A model generated the notes under the pieces. It had not been told where the DNA came from and ran no database searches. It worked only from the letters and a program-made list of their open reading frames with translations. A stretch of 64,000 bases of DNA, taken from an uncultured Gammaproteobacteria bacterium. GTDB taxonomy: Bacteria > Pseudomonadota > Gammaproteobacteria > GCA-001735895. The translations under genes and the position numbers were made by a program. How positions within the stretch are numbered: position 1 is the first letter of the stretch; the number at the start of each line of letters is the position of its first letter. This document shows, in pieces, positions 18,377-27,383 of the stretch. Where the stretch lies: NCBI GenBank assembly GCA_947259485.1, contig CAMYLU010000014.1:1-64000 (forward strand). The letters run 5' to 3'.

Positions 18377-19576
18377 ATGAGAATTTCAACCCGACAAATC
18401 TACACCCAGGGACTGGAAGCCTTTCAGCAGCAGCAACAAAAGCTGGCAAAGCTGCAGCAGCAGATTTCGACCGGGGTTCGTCTGAGCAAACCATCGGACG
18501 ATCCGGCGGCGGCTTCGAAGATTCTCGAACTGGAGCAAACGGTTTCGCTCAACCTGCAATACCAGTCAAATATCAACCTGGCGGAACAGCGCCTGAACCA
18601 GCAGGATGCGGTACTGGCGAACTATGACAGCCTGTTGATCCGTGTTCGGGAACTGGCAATACAGGCCAACAATGCACCGGTTGATGCGACCTCCCGGAAT
18701 GCGATTGCAGCGGAGATCGACGAGCGACTGAACGAACTGCTGTCGCTGGCAAATACCATAGACGGCAACGGCGACTACCTGTTTGCCGGATACCAGAACA
18801 GTACGGCCCCGTTTACCAGGGCTACGACCGGTTCCAGGGATTTTATCAGTTTTAACGGCGATGACGGCGTCAGATCCGTGCAGATCAGTCAAAATCGTCA
18901 ACTCGAGGTCGATATCCCCGGTCGCGAAATTTTTATGCAAGTTCCTTCTGCCATAGCGCTGCGCGAGCTGCCCGCTGCCGCTAACGTCGGTACCGGTCTG
19001 ATCGCGCCGGCCAGCGTGGTTGATAGTTCTGTCTACGTCGCGGGTGACTACGAGATACGCTTTGTCGCGGCCGGCGTTTACGACGTTTTCGATGTCGCCG
19101 GGGGCGTCAACATAGTCACCGGTGCTACTTATACCGATGGACAGGATATCAATTTCCAGGGGATCAGGACTTCGATCACCGGTGCACCCGCCGTGGGTGA
19201 TGTATTTACCATCAGTGCCGGCCAGTTTGCGGACGTATTTTCAATTGTCGCCGGCCTGTCGGAAACCCTGAGAACAGAGCCGGACGCCGACATCAGGGCC
19301 GCCAATATTGGTCAATCGCTGGCCGATCTTGACGCGGCCTTTGAAAATGCACTGAATGCCCGTACCCAGTTAGGCGGCAGGCTCAATGCACTCGAAGCCC
19401 AGCGCGAAGACAACGATGCGCAGGTATTCGTAACCCGGTCAACGCTGAGCACCCTGCGTGACACGGACCTGGCTGAAGCGATCAGCCAGTTAACCCTGGA
19501 ACAAACCACGCTGGATGCCGCACAGGCCGTGTTTGCAAGGATTACCAGCTCTTCGCTGTTTAACTTCCTAAAATAA
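18377..19576 (+). CDS. flgL: Hook-filament junction protein FlgL (HAP3)
   Basis: A 399-aa protein of the flagellin superfamily. The N-terminal helix (QQQQKLAKLQQQISTGVRLSKPSDDPAAA) and the C-terminal partner (EAISQLTLEQTTLDAAQAVFARITSSSLFNFL) are both intact, and the middle domain is GNGDYLFAGYQNSTAPF onward. It forms the second junction layer between FlgK and flagellin. It is the last gene of the flg run; fliC after it has its own sigma-28 promoter. Confidence 0.97.
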   Translation: MRISTRQIYTQGLEAFQQQQQKLAKLQQQISTGVRLSKPSDDPAAASKILELEQTVSLNLQYQSNINLAEQRLNQQDAVLANYDSLLIRVRELAIQANNAPVDATSRNAIAAEIDERLNELLSLANTIDGNGDYLFAGYQNSTAPFTRATTGSRDFISFNGDDGVRSVQISQNRQLEVDIPGREIFMQVPSAIALRELPAAANVGTGLIAPASVVDSSVYVAGDYEIRFVAAGVYDVFDVAGGVNIVTGATYTDGQDINFQGIRTSITGAPAVGDVFTISAGQFADVFSIVAGLSETLRTEPDADIRAANIGQSLADLDAAFENALNARTQLGGRLNALEAQREDNDAQVFVTRSTLSTLRDTDLAEAISQLTLEQTTLDAAQAVFARITSSSLFNFLK

Positions 19577-19588
19577 TCGAGTTTTTCC

Positions 19589-19615
19589 TAAAGTTTATTC
19601 TCTCCCGGCCGCTAA
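19589..19615 (+). promoter_or_regulatory. Sigma-28 (FliA) promoter of fliC
   Basis: TAAAGTTT (19589-19596), 11 bp, then GCCGCTAA (19608-19615). The -35 is a perfect match to the consensus, the -10 matches seven of eight, and the spacing is exact. The predicted leader is about 80 nt. fliA itself is in this window at 46294. Confidence 0.9.
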
Positions 19616-19702
19616 AGCCCTTGAACGGTTAATCCAGAAAGCTCTCGGATTGTCCGTAATTTAAATTTGGCGCTTTAGTGAAGCGTAATTTAGGAGAGAA
19701 TA

Positions 19703-21076
19703 ATGCCTCAGATTATTAATACCAATATTGCGTCGTTGACGGCGCAGCGGAACCTGAACGGTTCTCAAAATAGCCTGGCTACTTCGCTACAGCGTTTGTC
19801 GACAGGTTTACGTATCAACAGTGCGAAGGACGATGCAGCGGGCCTCGCGATTTCAGAGCGTTTTACGACTCAGATTCGTGGCCTGAACCAGGCGATCAGA
19901 AATGCCAACGACGGTGTTTCGTTTGCGCAAACTGCCGAAGGTGCGCTTAGCACTGCCGGTGATGCGCTGCAGCGTATTCGTGAACTCGCGGTGCAATCAA
20001 TCAACGACACCAACTCGTCAGCTGACCGTCAGGCGCTGAACAACGAGGTCAGCCAGCTGGTTGCGGAAATCAACCGAATTTCGACCTCTACCCAGTTCAA
20101 CGGCCAGAATATCCTCGACGGTTCATTGTCAAACCTGACTTTCCAGGTCGGCGCGAACCAGGGTCAAACGATCCAGGTGAGCGGCGTTGACTCTCGCGGG
20201 TCGCAACTGGGTGCCTCATTCGTGGATGGTTCTTCAGTAACGGCGACTGGCCTGACGACAACATTGGCAACCAATGATGTGACTGTGAACGGTATCGCCG
20301 TGGATCTGAGTGGAGTCATTGCAGACGCTAGTCCAACAGTAAACGACGTTATTACACAAATTAACGCCGTGGCTGCCGATAGCGGCGTTACCGCCATCAA
20401 GGACAACACTGTTGATACTGGTGCACTTGCCTATGCAACGGCCGCAACCGGTGAGATCACGTTAAATGGTGTCACCATTGACCTCGGCGGCCTTAATGAG
20501 GTTGATGCAGCAACTGCGATTAACGGATTCACGACTCAGACGGGCGTGACCGCAACCGCAGGCGGAGGTTTGACGTTTACAAATACGGATGGAGCGGACA
20601 TTGTAATTGTAGATGGTGCCGGTGCCGCTGCAGTTCTGACTGGAGAAGACACTTTCAGTGCAGGTATCAAACTGGTCGCAGATGTCGGTGGTACCATTAC
20701 CCTTGCAGGTAGCGAGATTACTTCACTGGGACTGACCTTAGGTGCTCAGACGCTGACTACCAACACCCTTAATGGTGTCGACGTTACCAATAGCACAGCG
20801 GCCAATGATGCCTTGCTGACGCTGGATTTTGCATTGCAACAGGTGAGTGGTCTTCGTGCCGAACTCGGTGCAGTACAGACTCGTTTCGAATCTACCATTT
20901 CGAACCTGAGTGTGACCTCCGAGAATCTGTCGGCTGCACGTTCACGGATTCGTGATGCGGATTTTGCGGCTGAAACTGCTGAGTTGACGCGCAGCCAGAT
21001 CCTGCAGCAGGCCGGTATTGCGATTCTGTCGCAGGCCAACGCTTTACCGCAGAACGTTCTGGCCTTACTCCAGTAA
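19703..21076 (+). CDS. fliC: Flagellin
   Basis: A 457-aa filament subunit. The N-terminal D0/D1 (MPQIINTNIASLTAQRNL, SLQRLSTGLRINSAKDDAAGLAISERF) and C-terminal D1/D0 (ENLSAARSRIRDADFAAETAEL, ending NVLALLQ) are canonical. The middle (about 175-360) holds repeated flagellin-IN-like segments (VTVNGIAVDLSGV, ITLNGVTIDLGGL), so a modest D2 domain is present. It has a strong SD (AGGAGAG), its own sigma-28 promoter, and a terminator right after the gene. It is the only flagellin gene in the window. Confidence 0.98.
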   Translation: MPQIINTNIASLTAQRNLNGSQNSLATSLQRLSTGLRINSAKDDAAGLAISERFTTQIRGLNQAIRNANDGVSFAQTAEGALSTAGDALQRIRELAVQSINDTNSSADRQALNNEVSQLVAEINRISTSTQFNGQNILDGSLSNLTFQVGANQGQTIQVSGVDSRGSQLGASFVDGSSVTATGLTTTLATNDVTVNGIAVDLSGVIADASPTVNDVITQINAVAADSGVTAIKDNTVDTGALAYATAATGEITLNGVTIDLGGLNEVDAATAINGFTTQTGVTATAGGGLTFTNTDGADIVIVDGAGAAAVLTGEDTFSAGIKLVADVGGTITLAGSEITSLGLTLGAQTLTTNTLNGVDVTNSTAANDALLTLDFALQQVSGLRAELGAVQTRFESTISNLSVTSENLSAARSRIRDADFAAETAELTRSQILQQAGIAILSQANALPQNVLALLQ

Positions 21077-21088
21077 CAGGTGAATGAG

Positions 21089-21120
21089 TGACTGGCATGA
21101 TTTTATGCCAGTCATCTCTT
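21089..21120 (+). terminator. Rho-independent terminator after fliC
   Basis: A 10-bp perfect stem TGACTGGCAT / ATGCCAGTCA with loop GATTTT, followed by TCTCTT. It probably sets the drop in transcript level between fliC and flaG. Confidence 0.75.
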
Positions 21121-21136
21121 CAAGCGGAGAACTATC

Positions 21137-21550
21137 ATGGCTAACGAGATTTCAAGCATAGCGTCAATCAGGGCATCGAGCGGCGCGGCCAGAAACTCAC
21201 GACCGGTCGCCACGACCGAGGTAGCCAGTTTGCCAGGTAACGGCGGCCAGGCTTTGCCGATAAACGGTAAAGAACAGCCACCCAAAGCTGCAAATACCGT
21301 CGAGGTTCGCGAGGCAGTTAGCACGATCAACAAGGTTGTGCAGAGTTTGCAACGTGATTTGTCGTTCAACATGGACGAGGACAGCGGTAAAACGGTAATT
21401 AGGGTCGTTGATACAGAAAGTGGCGAGTTAATTCGCCAGATTCCATCTAAAGAAGTACTGGCAATCGCGTCTCAGATTCGTGAGTTTCAGGAAGATGCAG
21501 TAAGTAACAGTGAAATCGGACAGGGGTTGTTATTTTCGGATAGTACCTAG
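21137..21550 (+). CDS. flaG: FlaG-family flagellar protein
   Basis: A 137-aa protein. The C-terminal two-thirds match FlaG: AVSTINKVVQSLQRDLSFNMDEDSGKTVIRVVDTESGELIRQIPSKEVL, the pattern shared across polar flagellates. The N-terminal third is low complexity (Ala, Ser, Gly, Pro). FlaG affects filament length in Pseudomonas and Vibrio. SD AGCGGAG. It sits between fliC and fliD, with terminators on both sides. Confidence 0.92.
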   Translation: MANEISSIASIRASSGAARNSRPVATTEVASLPGNGGQALPINGKEQPPKAANTVEVREAVSTINKVVQSLQRDLSFNMDEDSGKTVIRVVDTESGELIRQIPSKEVLAIASQIREFQEDAVSNSEIGQGLLFSDST

Positions 21551-21590
21551 TAATTCTGGTCCATTTCTTGCTGTAAATATTAAAGCAATT

Positions 21591-21627
21591 TGAGAAGGGG
21601 GAGTTCACACTGCCCCTTCTCATTTTT
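21591..21627 (+). terminator. Rho-independent terminator after flaG
   Basis: The stem TGAGAAGGGG / CCCCTTCTCA (10 bp) with an 11-nt loop is followed directly by five T. It lies 40 bp after flaG and 66 bp before fliD, so fliD transcription must come from readthrough or from a promoter in that short gap. Confidence 0.8.
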
Positions 21628-21692
21628 CGGTTACACGACCAGGCAAAGGCCCGGTCCTGGAAAGTTAAGTCAAAAAGGAAAGGTAGAAGCAT

Positions 21693-23735
21693 ATGGCGGC
21701 AATCACTTCACTCGGTGTCGGATCCGGACTGGACCTGGGAACGCTGGTTTCGGGCCTGATTGAAGCCGAGCGCGCGCCTGTCGAAAACCGTCTCAACCAG
21801 AAGCAACAAAACATCACCACCGAGCTATCGGCCTTCGGCTTACTACGTAGCTCGTTGGCCCAGTTTCAAACCAGTCTCGGTGGATTGAAATCTTCAACCA
21901 CCTTCAATGCGAAAGCGATTTCAGCATCCGATGCATCGGTGTTTTCGACCTCGGTGGAAAGTATTGCCAACATCGGCAGCTACTCGGTTGAAGTATTGGC
22001 CCTGGCCAAGGCGCAATCACTGGCGACCAGTGCAGCAACCGCCTTCGCTACGGTCGATGACGTCATCGGCAATGGGACGCTGACAATCCAGTTTGGCACC
22101 ACAACCACTAGTCCTTCCTACTCGTTTACGCCCGACCTGGCAAGGCCCCCGCAGGCTATCGATATCAGTGCGGCTAACGGTAACGATACCGTGAGTGGCT
22201 TGCGAGATTACATTAACGAGAATGATTTTGGCTTTCAGGCGTCGATTGTTGACGATGGTATCAACGGTTACCGACTGGTGTTCACCTCGGAAGACACTGG
22301 TGCCGCCAACAGCATGGAGCTGACCGTAACGGCCGATGGTGATGGCAACGACAACGATAACGCGGGCCTGTCGCAACTGGCGTTCAACGCTTCGGCACAG
22401 GGCAGCCTGGTGCAAAATGTTGAGGCCCAGGATGCGTCGCTGACGATTAACGGGCTTGGAATCTCCCGCGACACTAATTCGATAAGCGGAGCGATTAATG
22501 GGGTCACGCTGGATTTACTGAAGGCGGATATCGGCAACATCGTCAACGTCGAAGTCAAGGAAGATCGTGCCGAGATAACGGCAACGATTAACGGTTTTGT
22601 AGACGCTTACAATGAATTGAGCGAGAGTATCAAGTCACTCACCAGCTATGACGCCGAAACCGGTACCGGCAGCGTCCTGATTGGTGATTTTACCGTGCGC
22701 AGCATCAGCAGCCAGATTCGTAGCGTTTTGTTTGGCAGTATTTCCGGACTGCAGGGTAATATCAAGTCGCTGGTCGACATTGGTATTACCACCAACTCGA
22801 ACGGTACGCTGGACGTGGACAGTACCAAACTTTCGGATGCACTGGATAATTATCCATCCGAGGTAGAGGCCCTTTTTGGCATACAGGGAAGAACGACTGA
22901 TCCCGGAGTAAGTTACGTGTCGTCTACTTCGGATACTGAGCCCGGGGACTACGCAATCAACGTGACCCAGCTTTTTACCCAGGGTTATCTAAACGGGGCT
23001 GGCCCGGTCAACAGCCTGACGGTCAATGGCGGCAATAATCGAATCCGGCTGACAGTCGACGGGGAAGATACCGGAAACTTTAATTTGTCCGGCGGCACCT
23101 ACGCTGACGAGGCGGCCTTCGCGACCATGATGCAGAACAGGATCAATAGCAGACTCTCTTCCGGCTCGGTTACGATGACTTATGACACGCCCAACGACCG
23201 CTACGTGATCACTTCAGACAGCTCGGGACCCGCTTCGACAGTCGAAATAACCAACGTCGATAGTAATACCTTTGCCGACTTCGGTCTCGCAGTCGGCACC
23301 GGGATCGATGGTACCGATAGCGGAATGGAGGTGACCATTGACGGGGTCACAGCGACAGCAAATGGACAGATCTTTACCAGCGAGTCGGGCCCCAGCAACG
23401 GACTGTCGGTCGAGATCCTGACCAATACTACCGGAAATCGTGGAACCGTGACCGTGTCAAATGGATTAGCTGCTAAGCTGGATGGTATTCTGGATGCATT
23501 TTTGCAGTCAGATGGCACCATCGCTTCCCGTGAAGAGAGCTTGAATGAGGGTCTCGAAGATATTGAAGATGAACGCTTCAGGCTCGAGGACAGGATACTG
23601 GTCCTCGAAGCGCGCCTGATCAGGCAGTTTTCGGCTCTGGATGCGCTGATCGCCCAGTTTAACCAGACCAGCAGTTTCCTGACCCAACAGCTCGCAAACC
23701 TGCCCAAACCGAATTCGATCAATAGTAACGACTAA
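21693..23735 (+). CDS. fliD: Flagellar filament cap FliD (HAP2)
   Basis: A 680-aa protein, larger than enterobacterial FliD (about 470) because of extra central domains. The N-terminal part has the family pattern GLDLGTLVSGLIEAERAPVENRLNQ, and the C-terminal helix region reads RFRLEDRILVLEARLIRQFSALDALIAQ. It forms the cap that folds flagellin at the filament tip. SD AGGAAAGG. It heads fliD-fliS-fliT. Confidence 0.96.
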   Translation: MAAITSLGVGSGLDLGTLVSGLIEAERAPVENRLNQKQQNITTELSAFGLLRSSLAQFQTSLGGLKSSTTFNAKAISASDASVFSTSVESIANIGSYSVEVLALAKAQSLATSAATAFATVDDVIGNGTLTIQFGTTTTSPSYSFTPDLARPPQAIDISAANGNDTVSGLRDYINENDFGFQASIVDDGINGYRLVFTSEDTGAANSMELTVTADGDGNDNDNAGLSQLAFNASAQGSLVQNVEAQDASLTINGLGISRDTNSISGAINGVTLDLLKADIGNIVNVEVKEDRAEITATINGFVDAYNELSESIKSLTSYDAETGTGSVLIGDFTVRSISSQIRSVLFGSISGLQGNIKSLVDIGITTNSNGTLDVDSTKLSDALDNYPSEVEALFGIQGRTTDPGVSYVSSTSDTEPGDYAINVTQLFTQGYLNGAGPVNSLTVNGGNNRIRLTVDGEDTGNFNLSGGTYADEAAFATMMQNRINSRLSSGSVTMTYDTPNDRYVITSDSSGPASTVEITNVDSNTFADFGLAVGTGIDGTDSGMEVTIDGVTATANGQIFTSESGPSNGLSVEILTNTTGNRGTVTVSNGLAAKLDGILDAFLQSDGTIASREESLNEGLEDIEDERFRLEDRILVLEARLIRQFSALDALIAQFNQTSSFLTQQLANLPKPNSINSND

Positions 23736-23812
23736 TTGTAACTGTTTACTCAAGAAAATAGGGTAAGAGACGATAACCTGATATGGAAACAAACCATGGA
23801 GCGAAAACCAAA

Positions 23813-24217
23813 ATGACAAATGTCGCACTCAAAGCCGTAAACCAATACCAGTCCGCAGACAATAGTTCAATCGCGTACGCGGACCCACACGAGCTGATCC
23901 TGCGCCTGATGAACGGTGCCATGGAGCGAATCGCCCAGGCCAGGGGAGCCATAGAGCGCAATGAAACCGCGCAAAAAGGTGAATTTATCGGTAAAGCCAT
24001 TTCAATCATTGGCGGTCTCGAAGGGTGTCTTGACCATTCGCAGCAAGGAGAGCTCTCCGCGAACCTGTCAGACCTTTACCAGTACATGATTATTGCCCTG
24101 ACCGAAGCCAATATGAGCGACGATATAGCGAGGCTCAATGAAATAAGCGATCTTTTGCTCACAATCAAGTCCGCCTGGGAGCAAATACCCGACTCGGCAA
24201 AAGAAACCGGTGCCTAG
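23813..24217 (+). CDS. fliS: Flagellin export chaperone FliS
   Basis: A 134-aa protein from the ATG at 23813, which has GGAG eleven bases upstream; an ATG at 23783 in frame would add ten residues and lacks a good SD. FliS features are YADPHELILRLMNGAMERIAQARGAIE, then FIGKAISIIGGLEGCLD and LYQYMIIALTEANMSDD. It binds the flagellin C-terminus in the cytoplasm to prevent early polymerisation. Confidence 0.93.
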   Translation: MTNVALKAVNQYQSADNSSIAYADPHELILRLMNGAMERIAQARGAIERNETAQKGEFIGKAISIIGGLEGCLDHSQQGELSANLSDLYQYMIIALTEANMSDDIARLNEISDLLLTIKSAWEQIPDSAKETGA

Positions 24218-24233
24218 GCAACTTATTCCAATC

Positions 24234-24542
24234 ATGAACCAGCAGGAAGCTCTGAGCGCGGCGATTAAGCTGACCGATGAAATTCTCGAGATACTCGAGG
24301 AAGGCGAATTTGAGCGCGTCGAGGAGCTTGAGGCGCAGAGAAAAATCTATATAGAACAAGCGTTTGCAGATTCGATCGAGCATGTCGACCGAATCAAGGC
24401 ACAGCACCTGCAAAGCTTGAATCAGCAGGTTGTGGAAAAACTCAACCTGTTCAAACAATCGGTTATCCTGCAGCAAAAACGTATACGAATCGCGTCAAAA
24501 GCGACTCGTGCCTACCTGAGTAACGACTCGTACCCCAAATAA
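24234..24542 (+). CDS. FliT-like flagellar chaperone
   Basis: A 102-aa helical, charged protein from the ATG at 24234; an in-frame GTG at 24210 would overlap fliS by 8 bp. The pattern ALSAAIKLTDEILEILEEGEFERVEELEAQRKIYIEQAF is that of FliT-type proteins, which serve as export chaperones for FliD. Position after fliS supports the call. Sequence similarity in this family is low, so the name rests partly on context. Confidence 0.7.
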   Translation: MNQQEALSAAIKLTDEILEILEEGEFERVEELEAQRKIYIEQAFADSIEHVDRIKAQHLQSLNQQVVEKLNLFKQSVILQQKRIRIASKATRAYLSNDSYPK

Positions 24543-24602
24543 ATCGATACCTGATCGATTGAAATATTTAATCTAAAAAGTCGGATTTTATGCGCCGATA
24601 TA

Positions 24603-24630
24603 TTGTCATACTAGGCTAGAATTTTAATTA
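24603..24630 (+). promoter_or_regulatory. Candidate sigma-70 promoter of fleQ
   Basis: TTGTCA (24603-24608), a 16-bp spacer, then TAATTA (24625-24630). No sigma-54 site was seen before fleQ, as expected for the master regulator. The FleQ-like box at 24643 would sit just downstream of the start. Confidence 0.35.
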
Positions 24631-24642
24631 AATTCCAGGGTC

Positions 24643-24656
24643 GTCAAAAAACTGGC
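24643..24656 (+). promoter_or_regulatory. FleQ-box-like motif upstream of fleQ
   Basis: GTCAAAAAACTGGC matches 10 of the 13 fixed positions of the P. aeruginosa FleQ consensus GTCaNTAAAtTGAC (consensus quoted from memory). Its place just after the candidate promoter would suit autorepression. Confidence 0.45.
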
Positions 24657-24692
24657 TGGGATTGTTTTCCTGGTAGCAGGGGGTTGCAACAG

Positions 24693-26108
24693 ATGGCGGA
24701 ACAGGGTGGAAACCGGGACGGTAGCGAGGTCCTGGTCGTTGATTCCAATAATACACGCGGACATTCTTTTCTCGCAGTACTCAGTTTTATCAAGGTTGAA
24801 GCAAGGCTAATCACTCCCGATCAGCTGCCCGATATCCCGCGCCGGGAACTATTCAATTATCTCGCCATATTCAGTATTGACGGTGACGATATTTCCAGGT
24901 TCTTCCTCGAGCGTAACAAGGAAGATAAATGCCAGTACCCGGTGGTTCTACTGGCTGACAAGTCAGAATTGAGCGCGCTTGAAATCGTGGTTCAACTGCC
25001 ATTTATTGCCGGGCTGTGCTTCCAGTCTGATTACTACTCCCTCTCCCAGGTTCTCGACCAGGCGAGTAAGCATAATAAACGCGAACGCCGCATGGACAAT
25101 CGCGAGTGTCAGCCACTGATCGGAAATAGTAACTCCATCGAACGCATTAACCTGATGATCGACCAGGTTTCGGATACCAATGCCTCGGTATTGGTGCTGG
25201 GAGATTCGGGAACCGGCAAGGAAGTGATCGCACGCAATATCCACGCGCAGTCTTCGCGCAGCAAAAAACCCTTTATTCCGATTAACTGCGGCGCGATCCC
25301 GGCAGATTTACTGGAAAGCGAGTTATTTGGCCACGAAAAAGGCGCCTTTACCGGCGCGATTAGCGCGCGCCAGGGGCGTTTCGAACTCGCCGAGGGCGGC
25401 GTGCTTTTTCTCGACGAAATCGGTGACATGCCGTTACCGATGCAGGTCAAATTACTGCGCGTTTTACAGGAACGCTGTTATGAAAAGGTTGGCAGCAACA
25501 AGTCGATCAAGGCCGATGTGCGTGTCATTGCCGCAACCCATCGGCGGCTCGAAGAGTTGATAGAAGAGGGTAAATTTCGCGAAGACCTGTTTTATCGACT
25601 CAATGTTTTTCCAATCGAAGTGGCACCGCTGCGTGAACGCCAATCCGATATTCCGCTGCTGATTCATGAAATGATAGCGCGTATCGAACGCGAGAACCGC
25701 GGTTCAGTGCGGCTGAGTAAGAAAGCGATCGCAATGTTGCAGCAATACCCCTGGCCGGGAAATGTGCGTGAGCTGGCAAACCTGATCGAACGCTTGGCGA
25801 TTTTGTTTCCACATGGTGTCGTGGATTCAAAGGATTTACCGGAAAAGTATCAAAGCGAGGGTAATCTGGAAATCAGCGAAACCTCCACCGACGATGTCAT
25901 GCTGTCGATGTCGGAACCTGGCCTTAGCCAGCTCCCGGGGGAGGGTATCGATATGAAGAAGTACCTGACCGATATCGAGGTATCGTTGATCGAACAAGCC
26001 CTGTCAAAATCCGATAACGTGGTAGCCCGCGCCGCAACCATGCTCAATATGAGACGTACCACACTCGTCGAAAAAATGCGCAAATATCAAATAGAACGCT
26101 CCGAATAG
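24693..26108 (+). CDS. fleQ: Flagellar master regulator FleQ/FlrA (sigma-54 activator)
   Basis: A 471-aa protein from the ATG at 24693, nine bases after AGGGGG; a TTG at 24684 would add three residues. Residues about 10-125 form a receiver-like domain without a clear phospho-acceptor. Residues about 140-370 are an AAA+ domain with Walker A GDSGTGKEV, the sigma-54 contact loop GAFTGA, and Walker B VLFLDEIGDM. The C-terminus has a Fis-type HTH (VVARAATMLNMRRTTLVEKM). In relatives it switches on fleSR, fliE, fliL, flhA and others with sigma-54, and responds to c-di-GMP and FleN. It lies just before fleS-fleR. Confidence 0.94.
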   Translation: MAEQGGNRDGSEVLVVDSNNTRGHSFLAVLSFIKVEARLITPDQLPDIPRRELFNYLAIFSIDGDDISRFFLERNKEDKCQYPVVLLADKSELSALEIVVQLPFIAGLCFQSDYYSLSQVLDQASKHNKRERRMDNRECQPLIGNSNSIERINLMIDQVSDTNASVLVLGDSGTGKEVIARNIHAQSSRSKKPFIPINCGAIPADLLESELFGHEKGAFTGAISARQGRFELAEGGVLFLDEIGDMPLPMQVKLLRVLQERCYEKVGSNKSIKADVRVIAATHRRLEELIEEGKFREDLFYRLNVFPIEVAPLRERQSDIPLLIHEMIARIERENRGSVRLSKKAIAMLQQYPWPGNVRELANLIERLAILFPHGVVDSKDLPEKYQSEGNLEISETSTDDVMLSMSEPGLSQLPGEGIDMKKYLTDIEVSLIEQALSKSDNVVARAATMLNMRRTTLVEKMRKYQIERSE

Positions 26109-26185
26109 CGTCATTTTTCTGTCATTCGCAAAAAATTAAAATTCTAACTTATTGATATACATAGACTTATTGCAATTGGTTTGTC

Positions 26186-27352
26186 TTGTGCACCCTGTTC
26201 GGGGTGGAAAATCAAAAACTAAACGAAGAGCCAGCGTTACAAAGCCTGCAGGGTGCGTTTGAGCAATTTAATCGCCTCTCGGAAACCCTGAGCGCCAGCG
26301 TCGAGCAAATCAGCCAGAATGTTGATCGCATCAGGCCGGCTGAGGCGCAGACCGAAGCTGGTGCCAATTCCCGATTGATTGACGCGATACCGGGTGGGGT
26401 CGTGGTACTGGACCGGCAGGGTAAAGTCGCTGAAGCCAACGAGGGTGCGCGCCTGCTGCTGGATACGCCGCTGTTGCAGGAGCCCTGGCGGGAAATTGTA
26501 AAACGTGTATTTCTACCGGAGCTGGACCAGGGGGAACTGAAAACCGCCGATGGCAGGCAATTCAGTATCTCGACCCGTCCCCTCGGCTACGCGCCCGGCC
26601 AGGTTCTGTTACTCAGCGATGTCACCCAGACCCGCGAACTTCAACGTACGGCACAACAGAATCTGCACCTGGTAACCATGGGCAAGATGATGGCAAGCCT
26701 TGCGCACCAGATTAGAACGCCCCTGGCCTCGACGATGCTTTACCTGTCGCAATGTGTCGACACTGTCCTCGATAGCGAGACCACGCGATCTTTTTGTCAG
26801 AAGGCCTTGGCACGCAGCCGACATATCGAAAAACTGATCAACGATATGCTCGTGTTCGCCCATGGTGGCCAATTCGTCATGACTCGTTTCTCGGTGGCCG
26901 ACCTGTTTACCGAACTCAACGATCAGTTACTACCCCAGTTGCAGCAACGTGGTGCGGTATTGCAACTGCAGGGCCAGCAATGTGAAGTGGAACTGCAGGG
27001 GAATAAGGACGCCCTGCTTGGTGCGCTCGCCAATTTATGCATGAACGCACTGCAGGCCTGCGAGCAGAAACCTCTAATCGACATCAGGATTGCCACCACC
27101 ATACATGGCTTATTGTCAATTTCGCTAAAAGACAATGGCTGCGGCATGGATCAGGATACACGTGCACACATCTTTGACCCTTTTTTCAGCACCAAGGCTG
27201 ATGGCACCGGTCTCGGGCTTGCGGTGGTAAAGGCTGTTATCGAATCGCACCAGGGTCGTATCGCGGTATTTTCCCGCCCCGGTCGCGGTTGTCGCTTTCG
27301 TATTTTCCTGCCTTGCAGGCAGGCGATGAAAACTCAAGTTAGCAATACCTGA
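26186..27352 (+). CDS. fleS: Flagellar sensor histidine kinase FleS/FlrB
   Basis: A cytoplasmic kinase of about 388 aa with no membrane segment, as in FleS/FlrB. A helical N-terminus is followed by a PAS domain (about 68-130, RLIDAIPGGVVVLDRQGKV), the H box LAHQIRTPLAS with the phospho-His, and an ATPase domain with N box NLCMNALQACE and G box DGTGLGLAVVK. It phosphorylates FleR. The start is uncertain: TTG at 26186 or GTG at 26204, neither with a good SD. Confidence 0.92.
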   Translation: MCTLFGVENQKLNEEPALQSLQGAFEQFNRLSETLSASVEQISQNVDRIRPAEAQTEAGANSRLIDAIPGGVVVLDRQGKVAEANEGARLLLDTPLLQEPWREIVKRVFLPELDQGELKTADGRQFSISTRPLGYAPGQVLLLSDVTQTRELQRTAQQNLHLVTMGKMMASLAHQIRTPLASTMLYLSQCVDTVLDSETTRSFCQKALARSRHIEKLINDMLVFAHGGQFVMTRFSVADLFTELNDQLLPQLQQRGAVLQLQGQQCEVELQGNKDALLGALANLCMNALQACEQKPLIDIRIATTIHGLLSISLKDNGCGMDQDTRAHIFDPFFSTKADGTGLGLAVVKAVIESHQGRIAVFSRPGRGCRFRIFLPCRQAMKTQVSNT

Positions 27353-27383
27353 AGTCAATAAATTAAAACAATGGAGTTAGACC

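Noticed and set aside
21557-21572. Sigma-54-like TGGTCCA-TTTC-TTGCT before fliD
   Set aside because: GG/GC spacing is right, but it lies upstream of a strong terminator (21591-21627), which would stop any transcript before fliD, and the -24 element is poor.
24542-24560. AATCGAT-ACCTG-ATCGATT after the FliT-like gene
   Set aside because: A 7-bp stem without a T tract; too weak for a terminator call.
26177-26192. Sigma-54-like TGGTTTG-TCTT-GTGCA before fleS
   Set aside because: Core spacing fits and fleS is sigma-54 dependent in relatives, but only half the -24 element matches and the start (about 26203) would make the GTG at 26204 leaderless.
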